NCBI RefSeq assembly: GCF_900496995.4
Contig: NC_044004.1
Span: 55,210,224-55,274,223, forward strand
Reading direction: 5' to 3'
DNA length: 64,000 nt
Source: Aquila chrysaetos chrysaetos
Taxonomy: Eukaryota > Chordata > Aves > Accipitriformes > Accipitridae
Shown here: piece by piece, positions 62,457-64,000 of the stretch
Numbering within the stretch: the stretch's first letter is position 1
Layout of the letters: each line of letters starts with the position of its first letter
Translations under genes and position numbers: made by a program
Notes under the pieces: generated by a model
Database searches by the model: none
What the model saw: only the letters and a program-made list of their open reading frames with translations
What the model was told of the DNA's origin: nothing

Positions 62457-64000
62457 CTATTATCACTCTAGCAATTTTTTGTTTGCATTAGTGTATGTAT
62501 ATACTATATGTGTTTGTGTGTGTATACACACCTATCTCTAAGATAAAGGAATTATGCAGATCATATAATGTGGAATACACGCAACTGTTGCTCAGTTACA
62601 TATTTTACTTATTTGGGGGATTACATTAGTAATAGTATTTGTTTAAATCTAACCAACTTAAGGAAACTGTGACAAGTATGTATATAACTGTGGAAAAAAA
62701 AAAAGGAACTTCGAGAATGCCGAATAATGAGCAAAACATAAAAAAAAATCATTGAGATTGGCTTAAAAAGTCATTATTTTGTAAAGGATAAGCTTTTGAG
62801 TTGTTTCTGTTTACTCTTGTAATACCTAGGTTTATATTTTCAAGTTGTTTTTTCCCCAAATGTAAGGGCTAAAAAAATGTATATTGAGAAATAAAACCTG
62901 ATATTCTCTGGTGTTTGAGACTCACTGAGAGTCATGCCTTTGGAGATATACCAGCTAACACATGATAATATTATGTCAATTGACAACATGGGAATTGCAT
63001 AATTTTAACTGTTCTTGGGAGCTGGTTGTGGGAGGCCACCAAACCAAACAATTCATTTCCATAGTTTGGGCTAAAAGGTCAGAATCTGGTTGACAAGAGA
63101 AGGAGGCTGTTGTCTTGTGAATCGAGTGCTGTGGCTACATACAGTGGCCAGCTGGTTGGCTCTTTCATTAAAGCCAGTTCATTGCAGCCTGTATTAGCTT
63201 AAATCCTGGAAGAAACCTACTTACTTCTTCGTGGCCACTCTCTTGTCCTTCAACAGGGACTGATAAGGAGACCAGCAGTGCTGAAAGAAAGGATAGCACT
63301 GCAGCCTGAGCTTCAGCTCCCAAACATTCTTCACATGAGCTGTCACATAATATATTGCTCTAGATCAGACCTGTGGGAGGCAGGACGAAGAAGGAGTGTA
63401 ACACCCATCACACCCAGCAAGCAGAGGTTCACAATGGTGCACTTACTTACACAATGTACTTTCAAATCCTTAATTGTGTGCTACCCTTCTTTTTTCTAAA
63501 CAACCTGTTCAGTGCATTTGTCTAGAGACAGCAGTGCCCCTGGCCTTGGTGCTTCTACACAGCAGGGCTAGTAGCATAGGTTTTGACACAATCTGTCAAT
63601 GTGAGAACATTTTATCTATTAAATAACATCACTTTTTTGTTAGCCAGTTACAGAGAGTAAGAAAAATCCATATACACCATGATGCACCAGTATTTGTCTC
63701 CTGCATTAGCTATATTCTCAGGATATAAGAAAGTTGAGCCTTAACAGGACTCACTATTTGAAGGCTTAGGTTGTGATATACATATTATAATTTTCTTTTG
63801 TTTTTGACATACATCTGCCTCAGCTGTTACTTCTGATGATGGTGTGATCTCTTCACCAGGGAGATGAGTTGGTAGTTTTTTCATGTAAATACAGTAGGAA
63901 GGTTATGAAGATTGCTACTTCTGTGCTACGTTACCTGTACAGATTTCCTTGGAAGAAACTGTTTAGGGACTCCATGTAACCTAAGTGGGCAGATAAGAAC
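62457..64000 (+). other. Presumed intron, nothing recognised
   Basis: AT-rich DNA to the right edge. It contains a short TATATG/GTGT tract near 62495-62525 and an A-run at 62694-62704. No exon or repeat family was recognised. Confidence 0.5.

Noticed and set aside
1..64000. CRISPR arrays, rRNA, tRNA genes, bacterial operons or prophage
   Set aside because: No spaced identical repeats, no cloverleaf or rRNA sequence noticed by eye, and the overall composition is that of vertebrate nuclear DNA.

Overview
The window looks like nuclear DNA from a bird. Three interspersed elements match LTR families that are common in avian genomes, and two diverged fragments match the antisense 3' part of the CR1 LINE. 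The background is AT-rich and gene-poor, broken by two sharp CpG islands. No operons, CRISPR arrays, phage genes or bacterial signals are visible. Most of the open frames are chance frames in intronic or intergenic DNA, in CpG islands, or antisense to LTRs. Identifications rest on sequence recognition without database searches.

Layout. Positions 1-1536 hold nothing recognisable. A left-truncated LTR in minus orientation (LTR-A) fills 1537-2677. Around 4.85-5.5 kb on the minus strand, a short open frame begins exactly at a splice-acceptor-like site. It is followed by a TATA-like box and an AATAAA signal; this is either a terminal exon or the 3' end of a retroviral element. CpG island 1 (about 5.69-6.43 kb) lies just upstream of it. 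From 6.5 to 35.2 kb the DNA is almost empty of genes. The exceptions are a decayed, apparently intronless coding copy on the minus strand (about 16.02-17.52 kb) ending in an oligo(A) tract, and a complete solo LTR at 28015-28610 (LTR-B) with a perfect 5-bp target duplication.

CpG island 2 (35.3-36.62 kb) is the best gene promoter. On the plus strand a triplet-rich 5' UTR leads to ATGG followed at once by a strong GTAAGT donor. This suggests a gene whose first coding exon holds four coding bases and whose first intron runs beyond the right edge (more than 27.7 kb). No second coding exon was recognised, so the gene is not named. The presumed intron holds two CR1 fragments (49.36-50.03 and 57.47-57.58 kb), homopolymer and dinucleotide tracts, and a plus-strand LTR (61469-62451). 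The 5' part of that LTR matches LTR-A and its 3' end matches LTR-B, so it looks mosaic.

The points most worth a second look are the minus-strand retrocopy (processed pseudogenes are rare in birds), the mosaic LTR with its 45-bp codon-sized repeats, the exon-or-retrovirus structure beside CpG island 1, and a 13-bp-stem hairpin at 27.6 kb.
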